From contig QCXZ01000053.1 in NCBI GenBank assembly GCA_025024175.1, positions 11,842,001 to 11,906,000 on the forward strand: 64,000 nucleotides of DNA, given 5' to 3'. The notes beneath the pieces were generated by a model, which did not search any database, was not told where the DNA came from, and saw only the letters and a program-made list of their open reading frames with translations. How positions within the stretch are numbered: position 1 is the first letter of the stretch; each line of letters begins with the position of its first letter. Source of the DNA: Rhyzopertha dominica. Lineage: Eukaryota; Arthropoda; Insecta; Coleoptera; Bostrichidae. Shown one piece after another: positions 32,857 to 44,330 of the stretch. A program made the position numbers and the translations under genes.

Positions 32857-33115
32857 ATGGCAGGGGGAGCAAACGTGCGTAACCGCGCACGGCTAAGAAC
32901 CACCGGCACCAGCTCTGCGACAACGAGCTGTACGCCCGGGGGAGACACCACTCGGACCGCCATCGCACCGACGGGGCGAAATCTGCTCTCGGAGACCACC
33001 CGCTGCGATAACCCGGCCAGAGCAGACCTGGAGGCCACTACACGAAATACAGGCCGGCGAGGTCGACTCTTCTGCACGGCGCCTGCTAGAGCGCAGCTGG
33101 GAGACGATCCTCTAG
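32857..33115 (+). CDS. Possible GC-rich exon, unknown product
   Basis: A GC-rich open segment starts with ATGGCAGGGGG just after the tandem array and reaches AG|GTAAAA at 33115/33116, a good splice-donor context. The translation is Arg/Thr-rich and basic (for example RNRARLRTTGT) with no recognisable domain. The antisense strand is open over the same length, which is expected from GC-rich composition and weakens the coding case. Position after a TATA box would fit a first exon or a retroelement leader. Function unknown. Confidence 0.3.
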
Positions 33116-33162
33116 GTAAAATTCTGTGCTGCATTGATATCTCTTGTTACATTAGGCCATAG

Positions 33163-34070
33163 GATCATAACTTAACTATACGTACGTTCTTTTCCGCTTC
33201 CCTTTTTTCTTATTATAACGAATTTACGCATTATGTTCTGAAACCTCCTACGAAACTGCATTTACGTTACCATTGTTGTGATTTTGTGCATTTCTTAACC
33301 CTTTATTTCTACATATTGTAACATTCATATTTTGTCAGTCGCTCACGCCTGGCGCGTNGGCTTAGTAGGTTAGTAACATCGTTTGGTAGAAAAACGGCGT
33401 CGCAATATATCAACACCACGACATTGACTCGTTGCATTGGGCCACTGCAGGCTTTATTTGGTGTGACTTCTCGTTGGGAATGCCTTTAGCAGAGATCAAA
33501 GGCTGTTAGGCTACCAAGGATATCCTACAACGTGGGTGCTCTCGAAGCCCGAAAGGCTTAACCTGAGAGACAGTGGTGGTGTCCTCCTTCGAACTCTAGG
33601 CTGGGCGTTGTGAGCATAGCGTCTCCACGTACCAAAATGCCGAGGCACCATTTACTGCGGGATATGGGATTTTAGCTCTAGGCTATTGCCTTCGAGAACC
33701 ACGCTGAATAAGTCATACAAGGCTGTCTTTATTGTATATGTTTCCCCCATGTATTATGTGTATGTGTATATACATGTCATGTTTTGTTTGTGCTTTTATA
33801 TTGTTTTGATATTTTCCCTTATTTGCCCTGTGATGTATTGTTTACGTAAATCCCGGTCTCGTCACTTGTTTCTGATAATTTCCTTACAGCTAAATTATAC
33901 AATTTCTTCACAGCAACAACAATTATTACTGATCAATGTGGTTCTACCACTGACCACCAATTAAACAATTCTGTTTGTTTCTCAGGCACATACAGGTCCC
34001 TGCTACATACCTGGCCTTTGCGAGGAGCCTCCTCCAACGATTTATAACGCAATATGCGATATTTAAGTAA
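33163..34070. other. Unassigned
   Basis: A moderately GC-rich part at about 33350-33700 has no open frame. Pyrimidine tracts ending TTACAG and TTCACAG near 33890-33915 look like splice acceptors, but no exon follows convincingly. Confidence 0.35.
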
Positions 34071-34270
34071 ATTCGGGTCTAGCCTGATTTGCTACCCTAC
34101 AAACATATTTTTCATAGTTAAATATAACATATATTTACTATGTAAAGACTGGAGCTTTCCCTGCGGTTTTTCTCCAGTCTATTGTAAGCACTCCGCAGTT
34201 TTTCGGTGCAAAATATACTATATATATGTTACACCGAATTATGTGTTTTTGTTTACCTTTCCGTTACAGA
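34071..34270. repeat. Dispersed repeat related to 47.65 and 48.3 kb
   Basis: Shares GGTCTAGCCTGAT and a following AT-rich block with 47650-47720, and the later CCAGTCTATTGTA / GCACTCCGCAG region with 48340-48375 in diverged form. At 48 kb the family is interrupted by other DNA. Nature unknown. Confidence 0.5.
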
Positions 34271-35620
34271 GCTTCATATCGAACTAATTTAAACACAACG
34301 TAATTTTTGGGTCCTACTAAAGAACTAGACGATCACATTTATAAAGTAACTTACTCATACTATTATGAGCTTTCTAAATTTAAATTATGACCTGGGTAGG
34401 TTATGTAACACCTGTGAATTTGCGACAAATAGCAGCAGCTTCTCGGGTAATTGTTCACATATGTGAGGACTACCTCAAAGTGGGTATGTCCATGAGCATC
34501 GTTCTCACACTGAGATACCATGAGGACCTTGATAATGCATATCATCTGATTTTTTATGATTTTCAAAATGGAGAAATTATTTATATCGTACACAGGGCAC
34601 GAGTAGGGGCCCAGTAGTACATGCTGCCCCAGGCCTCCGAGGATGTTAGTCCTCTACTGGCGATTGGCAGTAAAATTTCACAAAAAAGTGTACCTAACTA
34701 ATGTTGGTTGATAATATACAGGCTTCTTCCTTTAATTAAAATTTAAATTAAAAATTAATCAGTTATGTACTCTGCCACAATGTTTACAAAAGTTCTCCAA
34801 CGTTCAGAGAGTGTTTTGTGCCTTGTCTAAATAAACTGGATCTACGTCGCAGTGGTGGTGTAACAAACTTCACTGTCACTTATGTCGATTTTAAAATTCC
34901 CCTAATGATGTTATGTTGTGCATGTTTGCCTATCTTAAACATTGACGTTGGAGTTAACCATAGGGTATTCACCGATTTATACACGTTTTCGCAAGATCAG
35001 CAGTAATAACGTCTTATTTTCATCAGGCCAATAAATGACAATGTCAAATGATCCAAACGGCAAATGTGTATCAAATTATAAGAACTAATTTATACAGCAG
35101 TCACTACGTTCACGTTAGAATAACAAACCCATGGTCAGTTTAGCCCGTTTCTTTATGAATGCCCGTTATTATCAACTGGAATATTACGTTTTCTACACTA
35201 CCTGCAATGGATGAGCCGTATGTATACACGAACGAATATCGTACTATAAATGGATGAAGCCAGTTTTGACCGCTTTATTGGGTAGTTAAAACTTGAAACT
35301 GCCACTTTCCATATAGATTGAAGTGCCTTTTTTTACTCGGTACGAATATGAATCCCAATGATATGGGGAATTAATGGATGGATATAAATCACATTTATTT
35401 ATGAACGTATTTGTCGGCTGTGTGCCCTGGAGTCTAGAAAACGAAAATCAAAGCGCACACAATATGATGATAAATCAATTCTTTGATTTTGATGTAGTGA
35501 TGTGGATAACGCGTACCTGTAGATGGTAATTTTTATTTAAATTACTTTATTTTGTAGAATACTTATTTGTTTATGTTAGTTCCTTTATTTTTTTATTGCA
35601 TTAAACTAATATATCGGAAT
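34271..35620. other. Unassigned
   Basis: The frame at 34387-34617 (+) and its antisense partner are not recognised. No gene called. Confidence 0.35.
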
Positions 35621-35624
35621 TATA

Positions 35625-36842
35625 CAGGGTGATTCAGGAGAAAGTGACAATATTTTGGGAAATGGTAGTATTCACAATTATTCTGAACAAAAATACTGGT
35701 ATCGACTTATATCCTAAAGCGCTCCGTTTCAGAGATACAACACTTAGAAGTTTTAATTCAACAATCACTTTTTCTGAACTATCTAAGTAGTATAGAAATT
35801 TTAAATTTCAAAGCTATAAAAGGGCCTAATTTTAGACACATTTTCATTTTCTTACATTTATTGAGGGATAGAAAACTGAAGGGTAGTTAGTCTTTTCTTC
35901 TCAATAACTTTTCATTCCTTAGTGGTTTCACGGTTCTGACCTAATTTTTGAAATCTATGATTCTTCTTGCACAAGTTATTCCTTTTATATGTCGATAAGA
36001 TTAACTGTTTTCGAGATAAACGACATTTTATTTGAACATGCTTGAATAGAAATGGAATATACGAATCATATCAGCAAGGCTATGACAAATGAAACAAACA
36101 ATATTACTGTCACAATTAAGTATAATTTATTAAGATTCCAGTTTACATTCAATCATGCCTAATGCGCTTACATACGCCGAATATGCCAATATGGTATTTG
36201 TGTATGGTTTTTGCTTGTTATTGTGCTTCTAAATAATATGGAAAGCGTCTTTTTTTGGGCCGTACCATACACAAATACCATATCGGCATATTCAGGGTGT
36301 GTAAACACACTAGGCATGATTGATTGTAAACCGGAATCGGAGTAAATTTTACTTAATTATGACAGTAATATTGTTTGTTTCATTTGTCATAGCCTTGCTG
36401 ATGTGATTTGAATATCCAATTTCTATTTAAGCATGTTCGAATAAAACGTCGTTTATCTCGAAAACGGTTAATCTTATCGGTATACAAAAAAAGTAACTTT
36501 TAAGCGTAAAAAGGATGATAGATTTCAAAAANTAGGTTAGAACTGTGAAACCGCTAAGGGATGAAAATTTATTGAGAAGAAAATGGTAACTACCTTTAAG
36601 TTTTCTACCCCTCACTGAATGTAAGGAAATGAAAATGTGTCTGAAATCAGGCGCTTTATAGCTAAGATGATTTCCCGAATGTCAAATTTAAATATTTCTA
36701 AATCACGTAGATATTTCAGAAAAAGTGGTTGTTAAATTAATTATTTAATTAATTTCATTAATTTAATTAATAAATTATAAGGGTTGTAATTGTGAATACT
36801 ACCATTTCCCAAAATATTGTCACTTCCTCCTGAATCACCCTG
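35625..36842. mobile_element. Second long palindromic MITE, CAGGGTGATTCAGGAG termini
   Basis: Begins CAGGGTGATTCAGGAG and ends with its exact reverse complement, with TA on both outer sides. The inversion continues across the element: the segment around 35930-36030 (TCATTCCTTAGTGGTTTCAC) is matched, inverted and diverged, at about 36540-36575. The centre near 36235 is flanked by inverted copies of ATTTGTGTATGG. Arms are about 600 bp with scattered mismatches and one n. No transposase frame. It shares the terminal CAGGGTG with the element at 9811 but otherwise differs, so it is a separate family. Confidence 0.8.
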
Positions 36843-36844
36843 TA

Positions 36845-39800
36845 TGTGAAAGAAGACCGGAAATTTATTCGAAGCTGCATTGAAAAATAAATTGTTTGAC
36901 TAATAATAATAATAATATTCATATTCGTTGCTTAACTATGGATTATAGTTATGTAAAAAGTTTTCAATTCCAGTTTGGCGTGAAGAAACACATGACTTTG
37001 GTAAATGTTCAGGTATTGTCCTTTTGATACAGATTTGGTTAAATGACAATTATTTCTATGTAAATAAAAAAAGAGAATTGCCGATCAAAATTTATCCCTC
37101 GATCATGAATGTGTGCTTGGTCGCATTAGTCCATCCAAGGTAGGTATGGTTAAAAACAGCTGGATACTTGGCACAGGTGAAGATGATCATCTTACTTTTA
37201 GACGGCAGAAGTGCATAATTATGATCCTCTGACATTAGCGATATGTTTTAGGATCGGTTACAGAGAGTATAAGTAAAGCACCCGAGAACATGCATAAGAA
37301 TGGCTAAAAACACCAAAAAATATTCATCGAAAGACAAAATCCGGTTCATATTGTGTCATATCATTTGCAAATATTAATTTGCAAAATGTTAGGTATATGT
37401 TTTAAAGCTGTGATTATATTACTGCGTGTGATCTTACCATTTTTTTAAGATATCAAGATAAGCATGAAAAGGCATAGGCACTTGGCTTGCTATGAAAATT
37501 CACTGCCGTTACAATGGAACTAGAATTACAAACACAAGATTTACCACATTGTGGTTATCTAATTATCAACAAAAGTACAGAAGACCGATACTAATAAGTC
37601 TGTCAACTTATAAATTAAAACTTGGGATATTGGAATCGCTTATGATTGGTGACTGTTTTATTGTGCATTGTTACAGGTCAAAGTTGAGTGGATTTGCAAC
37701 TATGATCTGTAAGTTATGATGGGCACTTGCAAGATTCCTCTTTAATATCATAATAGTTGGCTATCACCTACTTCCCAGGGAATGCTTACTAAATAAACAA
37801 GATGCCGGGTTCTAGTAATCGCATGGAAACTAATCTTAGTAAATTAAAAGACAAAATTTAATAAAACTGCCTGACTCACTTTATAAAACTTAGGTGTAAG
37901 ACACTGTAGACTCTTAGGCGCAAAAGTAAAATAACGATGTTTTTAACAACAAATATATTTGACAACTATCACCAAATAAAGTGTACAGCAAACTAGACGT
38001 AGTCAAATAAAATTGATGAAACAAACATTCATACCATCCTTTACAAAATATGATAATTGCCACTGACGAGAAGATTATTAGCTAGAACTGGTAATTCAAA
38101 ATTTAGACCTACATACATAAAATCATGCCTATTTAATTTGGCAGAAACTACTTCTGAATGAACTCTACCGGAATGGGCCTGTTGCCCTCATTTTTTTTTA
38201 TTGCAGAATATGATTTTACATGAAAAAATATAGACCCCTGTTATTTTATTTTTTTGCAAAGCGCTTAGTTAATGCTTAAAAAAAGATTGTTTATGTTTAA
38301 AGTTTGAATCTCTGACGTCAGCGTTCCCTGGCGCGCTTAGTGGGGTGTAACTGTGTGATGTTGCCACGCCATTTTCTGATCCTGGCATTCCCGTCGGCCG
38401 AGATGAAGTTTCTGAAATCGAAGTCGCAGCACCGTTGCCATTTTATTCCAAACTCGCAATCGTAATTATGAATTATAAAAACCTACACGCGAATGGATGT
38501 GTTAAACGCGATTCGTTGTTAGTCGTTTTCACTGTAAATATTAAAACGTAAAATATATTAAATTAAATGATAACTTGCAGCGGATATATCGTAAACAGGA
38601 TTCATTTTATGGCAGTCGAAGGATAAGTTCATATTTCAAGTGATATTAAAACTGGAACAACTATTTATTAAGTAGGTAAACTCGTTTAAACCTGAGTTGC
38701 AGCATTTATAGCTGCCATTACATCATTTTATTCAAGTCACAACCTTTAAATAGCAAAATCCCCTAATTTGCGTAAAATCGAACGATCTGGCCATTCCATT
38801 CATGTAAAATTCGTCAATCATGTGTAAGTCAATTTTTGGTAAATTGTCCGAAGATCCCTTCACATAATTTTGCACAGTCTGTGTTTGAACAACAATATAC
38901 TAAGTAAATAAAAACAAAACTTTAACGCGTCCTCCGTTCTCAAACCAAAACGTAATCAAAGGTACAAAAGCACAGAACCACAGAACATACGCGTGTTCAA
39001 CAGCGACAAAGGTGTCAAGCATGCAACAGGGCATCCAGCGCATTGGCGCAATAGCGGAGTGCGTCTCAAGAACGGTGACGTATCACGAAATATTTGAATT
39101 TGGCGGTAAACCTGTAAAGGTAAAAATAAGATACAAAAGCATAAAAAATATTTTTTCTATTGCCAGCTTCTAACTTCATTAGGTCCAAGCAAAGTCGCAC
39201 ATGTGTTATAATAACGATTTATTGTCAAGGGCAACAACCCCATTACAGCATTTACTTACAATTAAGAATTTATTAAAACCTAGTTTACTATACATAGGTA
39301 TCCGGAAGTATATGGAAGCATGGCTAACCCAAAATATATGTAAACTACCTTAAAACGACTACGTGATATATCATCAACACAATTTCATTTATATTCGTTA
39401 AAGCACCCGCTTAAGGATTAAATCGTACATTAGTTACTATACATTGCGAGCTGAACCAAAGCACCTGAGTTTTGTGTACAAGAAATAGACGGAGGATATT
39501 TTGAATGCTGAATAGTGAACCTCCACTCATCATCTATGGCGCGAAGCTTGTCATTTCCCCGTTTGTTTCCATTATCAAATAACAAAAAAATCAATGTAGT
39601 CAAAGCTCAGTCCCTCCTAGTTAACTCGTGTATGTCGTAAATATGGGATTAAGAATACAGGTCAGAACCACATTTCTTCACTTGGAAACTAAGAGAACAA
39701 GAAAACTGTCTGAGCTCTAGTCTGTTTCTAGTTTACCTAACTAATTAATTCGAGGAAATTGAGCAATTGAATCAACCAGTTATAACTAAATGGTGATATC

Positions 39801-40419
39801 CAAAGATGCCTACACACTCACACGCCAACGAATCAAAAACCTCAACAGGTTTTTCTTCCTCGAATTAACAAAACGGCAAGGGTCTATCTTCTCGGCTTTC
39901 GAACACTTGGGGACCGTAACCCTTGGTCTAGTGCCTACCTATAAGGACTTTGAATAAATTTGCTGCCTATATAGAATGAAAACGATTTGGATGCCCTCTG
40001 TTACAGATTCAGTAAAGCGCGACGCCGACGGTATCATTTTGCTACAACTTTTTAGTGCTTAAAGGACACCGTACAAAGGAAAACTGACACATCAAGAAAC
40101 AGAAATAGTAAGCCAAAATAGTAATAGGTTAAATACTTCTCATCAGGCAGTAGTGTGTTATTGCGGCTAAGCTGGCCGTGATCGAGGTGATTTCTTCTTT
40201 GCTAACATTTCCACTTTGGTCTCGTGAATATCACAAACTGCTAGTCAGTTAGTGTTTGCACGGTGACAACAAGATCGACCAAGAATTCGCCTCAACCACG
40301 GCTGTAAGATAATATATACTCACAAAGCTTACAAACCAATTAATTACGTATTTCTTGTACCGTTCTGTTATTGTAATACACACATATGCATTTTTGTATT
40401 GCTACGGGTAGGTAGATAA
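36845..40419. other. Unassigned; possible regulatory block near 38.3 kb
   Basis: No gene. About 38300-38460 is less AT-rich and includes a CRE-type TGACGTCA near 38312, which could be part of a promoter or conserved element. The remainder, including 39-40.4 kb, shows nothing recognisable. Confidence 0.35.
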
Positions 40420-40797
40420 TGTGACGCCATTAGCGCCATTGTCCAGCTTATACGATGTGTGGAATGTTCGCGAAGCTCGACTGCGACAGCGAGATTTCTT
40501 CTGGAAAACAACTGAAGTTTTAGACGAGGAGTATAAAATAGCCCAATGAAAAGAGGGTGAGGAAGTTCTGGTTCGAGGAATGACGAGTGCAGAGCGAACA
40601 GAAGCGAACCCGGTGTTTTTCGCTTTAAGTGCTAGTGAGTGCAGTATAGTGTTCTTAATAGTAGTTTACTGAATTGTAATGTTAAAGTAGTAGTGTTTTG
40701 AACTGGTTGTGTTTAGATTTAGTGTATTTCGATACATGTGTTTAAATAAAGGAAGTTAAGTCAGAGGTCAGCAGTTTTCGAATTCGTACTTGTAACA
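40420..40797 (+). repeat. Probable solo LTR
   Basis: A 378-bp block starts TGTGAC and ends GTAACA. It contains TATAAAA-like TATAAAATA near 40531 and AATAAA at 40745, and is followed by no retroelement coding sequence. A 110-bp stretch within it (about 40620-40735, including AAGTGCTAGTGAGTGCA) recurs in diverged form at 48215-48305. Flanking bases do not form a clear duplication. The call rests on termini, signals and the second copy. Confidence 0.5.
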
Positions 40798-41129
40798 ATA
40801 TGTTCCAAATGCTTTATTTGCTTTCCTTTTTTCATTTCTGTTGTTCTTAACATTAAATTAAAAATTCCCAATGTTATAAATGTTGCTTTATTTTAAATAT
40901 TATATTATTTACAAACAACAAATACCGAATAAATTCGCTAAAACTTTACCAAGGTATTATTACGAATTATTGCACTTTAGTACTTATCAAAGAGTGATTA
41001 GTCGTTTTGTTTGCAGCCAATGCTTAAAACGCATTTGATTAAAAAATGATAGATATTATCTATATTTAAAAGGTATAACTTTTTGTTTATAGTAAACTGC
41101 ATGTAAATAAATATTGATTTAGGCTTTCG
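40798..41129. other. Unassigned AT-rich spacer
   Basis: Nothing recognised. Confidence 0.3.
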
Positions 41130-41187
41130 CAGCCATGTTTGTAGAAAACTGTGTTATCGGGCTTTCTGGCCGTCATCGATTGGGTGT

Positions 41188-41242
41188 TATCCCTGACGTT
41201 TCACCGGTTCGAGTGACCGGCATCTTTAGAGGTCTGTAAGTG
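41188..41242 (-). ncRNA. Degenerate hammerhead-ribozyme motif, left Penelope copy
   Basis: Minus strand: the core position reads CTAAAGA (one change from CUGANGA). Stem II CCGGT / ACCGG closes a 7-nt loop, then GAAACGTC. Stem I is CCT before the core and AGG after the GUC triplet. The G-to-A change in the core would be expected to abolish cleavage. Confidence 0.5.
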
Positions 41243-41298
41243 CTTCTGTCCTGGTTCGACTTCTGCGGGAAACTGTCAAACTGACATCGTGTTGCTTA

Positions 41299-41475
41299 CT
41301 CGGATGGTGATGGTTCCTTATCAGTGCCTGTTCGTTTCTTGGCAATTTTGGTATTAGCAAGCCAGGCTTTGCTTAGTTTAAGAGTTTTCTCTTGCCGGTT
41401 AAAGTTGCCCTGATGTTTTTCAATCTCTATGGCTTCCCGGACTAGTCGACAATGATACCCGGCGGTCGAAGTAAG
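41299..41475 (-). pseudogene. Penelope-like C-terminal coding remnant
   Basis: Minus-strand frame encodes YHCRLVREAIEIEKHQG, then NFNRQEKTLKLSKAW, the segment that follows the GIY-YIG domain in insect Penelope-like elements, ending at a stop at about 41296. The open frame extends upstream to 41754, but that part is antisense to the right copy and not homologous coding. The GIY-YIG catalytic part is missing. Confidence 0.65.
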
Positions 41476-41684
41476 TACTGCAAAACAGATGAATGATGGC
41501 GAGCGGTGGGGATGAGATGCGTTGGCGCCAGCCTCAGATCGTGCCGACCATCGTATATCAGGGGCGGCGCAAATAATTTTTTTTTGGTTTGCACGCGAAG
41601 TGGCGTTTGGGGAAAAGAAATAAGGAAACAGTATTATTGTGTAATTAAGTAAACAAAATAACATAGGTAGTAGGCAAGAGGAAA

Positions 41685-41775
41685 CTCTTAAACTAAGTAA
41701 AGCCTGGCTACCAGCACTTGCTAATACCAAAATTGCCATGAAACGAACAGGCACTGATAAAGGACCACCACGGCA
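41685..41775 (+). pseudogene. Penelope-like C-terminal remnant, right copy
   Basis: Plus strand encodes the counterpart KLSKAWLPALANTK and KRTGTDK of the left copy, with two extra codons. It is truncated upstream at the spacer and lacks the REAIEIEK segment. Confidence 0.6.
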
Positions 41776-41865
41776 TCAATACGGTTTGCGCGAAAGATCC
41801 GAGTAAGTAACACTACGTCAGTTTGACAGTTTGCCGCAGAAGTCAAACCAAGACAAAAGCACTTA

Positions 41866-41912
41866 CGGACCTCTGAAAATGCCGATCACTCGAACCGGTT
41901 AATAACACCCAA
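41866..41912 (+). ncRNA. Degenerate hammerhead motif with internal loss, right Penelope copy
   Basis: CTGAAAATG replaces the core and the bases corresponding to GAAACGTCAGG are missing after CCGGT, so catalytic sequence is deleted. Confidence 0.4.
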
Positions 41913-41960
41913 CCGGCGACGGCCAGAAGGCCTGATAACACAGTTTTCTACAAACTGCAT

Positions 41961-43084
41961 GTAGTTTTAAAATTAATACATTATATCGATCCACCAGAAA
42001 CAAATAGAAATAATAAGTTCGTGNGGTGATCATAGACAGCGCCCACCACTTCCAATATTAAAAATAAGTACGGATTCTGATTTCATCGTTTTGTATAAAC
42101 CCTTCTATGTGAAATTTGAGTGAAAAAAATAAATAGAAATCTATCTTTAAAAGTATTAAGATAAATTCACGTAAATGGATCTAATTTCACCCAAGTGTCC
42201 CACTCTTTTCAGGACACCCTTTATATTTAAGTATTCGGCTTACGGTTGAAAATATCTTACAAAAAGGGTAGACCCTTTTGCTCATACCTCTTTGCCAAAA
42301 CACTTGGTTTCCGTTTTTATTTTAAACAAGGGCGAATAAACTACTTTAGCCAAAGCGCCCCTGGTGATCTTTCACAGCAGTCGTAAAAGAAACGCTTTCA
42401 TTTTATTTACAGTGTTTCCTCGAACGACCGGTCATCCAGTTCTCACTCCCTTACCGTTTTTTTTCCTCGTCGACGTAAAATACGTACACGTCCGCACTCG
42501 CTCATGCAAATCCGTTTTTCTGTGTACCTTTTCACGTTCTCCTTTCGGCGGTGACTCGACGGTCCTTTGCGGCCTCGGCGTTATAGTGTTTTGCAGGACG
42601 GGGGCAGCGCAATAAATGATCTGACGAGGACCTTTTGAGCTAAGAGAACACGAATAGCTGGATATAAAAACATAAATCTGAGGGCGACCGGGGGCTGCTC
42701 GAGTTTAGAGGATTTTGTAGAAACACGCTAGAGACCGCTTAAGAAACAACCACGGTTTACGGAGTAATACATATATATTACATTTAGAAAACCGCGAAGG
42801 TAACCACTAAGAAAAGATTTGTCCCATTGATTTTAGAGTACATAACTGATTTTGGGATTCAAACAATTACATAGCGATTACAATAGATTTCACAATAATT
42901 AGTGAATGTAAGAAAAAAATAGTCTAATAGCAAGCATAATGTCGGAAGGTGCACTTAATTGACGCTGCATTGAAGAAGCTAAAAAAAGGTTGGTTTTGAA
43001 TTCAAAGTGAACTGAATGCAAATCAAACGTAAATAAGTTTTAATTCATAAAAATTTACAAAAGTGCAAATATTCGTAATCCAGA
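41961..43084. other. Unassigned; unrecognised frame at 42364-42615
   Basis: The 83-codon frame lies in a less AT-rich block (42360-42650) and has no recognised similarity. An AGGACACCC sequence near 42213 resembles the CAGGGTGTCC transposon terminus but has no partner. Confidence 0.35.
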
Positions 43085-44320
43085 AACAGATCAGACAGGT
43101 GAAGCAGGAACTAGACGGGCTTCAGACAAGGGTATAACATTTGGAAAATATAGAATAGAAATTGGAAGAAAATGGAAAAAGACCGAAGAAGGAACAAGGA
43201 AATCTGAGATAGACATTTGTAAAGAACAGCATGTAAGTGGATATTCAAGTGAAAACTGTTAACAGAATCAGATGATTTCATACAACTGGGATTGTTGGTA
43301 GAAAAACTACAAGTAATGATAAACAAAAAGAAATTAAAAGAGATCAAAGTGACAATATATTTATAGAACACGACATTACAGAAAAGGAAAGAGAAGTACA
43401 AAGAACGATAACCGATACCGAACTAAAATTAAATTTTAGAGATTGTTTATAAATGGTGTTACATGGATTTGCAATCCAGACAAAAATGAAACGGACCCAG
43501 ATAACTGCAAAAAATTAACACTGAACAGTACTAGAGACTAAAACAAAGGCGATTAGGCTTAGTCAAAGTTATGAAAGTATGACAAATGAGAAACATAATA
43601 AGGCTTGGGACATGAAATGTAAGAGGGATAAGTGTAAAGGAAACCGAACTAGTGGAGGAGACCGAGAAGAGACGAAAAGGAAGGGAAAAGGTATTTTGAA
43701 GTTTGGAGATGGTAACATCTTTATATACAGCGAAGTAGGATAAGAACGTAGAGCGGGAGGTGGGGTAGAATATAAAGTAAAACATACGATGAGAATCTGC
43801 AGACGTGGAAAGCAATTTCTGAAAGAATATTAGTAGTAGAAAGTAAAAACGTGGGATGGGACACAACAACAGTTAATGCAGCGTATTATGGACCAAACGA
43901 AGACGATAATGAAACAAGTAAAGATAGTTTCTGGAAGGAGTAAATCTTAGCAGTAGAAACAGGTAGAAGTGCAGTTATTATTATTAGATATATAAATGCA
44001 AGAGTCGGAATTACAATGGTAAAAAGTGATCAATTTTGCATACAGAATGAACACAAGGGCATAAACAGAGAAGTGGGTATAAGCCGAAAGGAGATTAATA
44101 GTTTACATATTAATAGAACGTGATTATAGAGCAACAATAACAATAGCAATGACGTCAGAGTTAGGCGAGGAGCAGAAATAGGTAGTAATCGTTGCATGGT
44201 CACAGCAAAGATTAAAAGATGTAAATCTATTAATAAAGAGAAAAAGGACTCGTTAGAGAGCAAAGAATATGTATCACTTGGATCATTAAATCTTCTATTA
44301 AAACAGGCGAACAGCAACAC
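43085..44320 (+). pseudogene. LINE remnant with endonuclease domain
   Basis: The plus strand, in several frames, gives pieces typical of the N-terminal part of insect LINE polyproteins. First a charged coiled segment (QVKQELDGLQ) and KLEENGKRPKKE. After a gap follow GGGVEYKVKHTM, VNAAYYGPNEDDNE, an INARVG block equivalent to the GDFNARVG endonuclease motif (its Asp replaced), and NDVRVRRGAEIGS with a following VTAKIK. These belong to an apurinic-type endonuclease that nicks the target for reverse transcription. Many stops and frameshifts are present and no reverse transcriptase follows. Several minus-strand frames of about 100 codons in this region are antisense shadows. Confidence 0.7.
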
Positions 44321-44330
44321 GTTTTTTTTT

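Larger units (their letters stand above)
41130..41960. mobile_element. Inverted pair of Penelope-like 3' ends
   Basis: About 41130-41440 is matched by the reverse complement of about 41685-41960, including coding remnants and the untranslated tail. The left half points to the minus strand and the right half to the plus strand, around a 250-bp spacer (41440-41680). Penelope-like elements often occur with inverted or tandem partial copies, so this fits known behaviour. Each half carries a damaged hammerhead-like motif, and both ends share a CAGTTTTCTACAAAC outer sequence. Confidence 0.7.

Noticed and set aside
41296..41754. 152-residue protein with hydrophobic N-terminus
   Set aside because: The upstream half is antisense to the right Penelope copy plus spacer. 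Only the C-terminal part is genuine Penelope coding.
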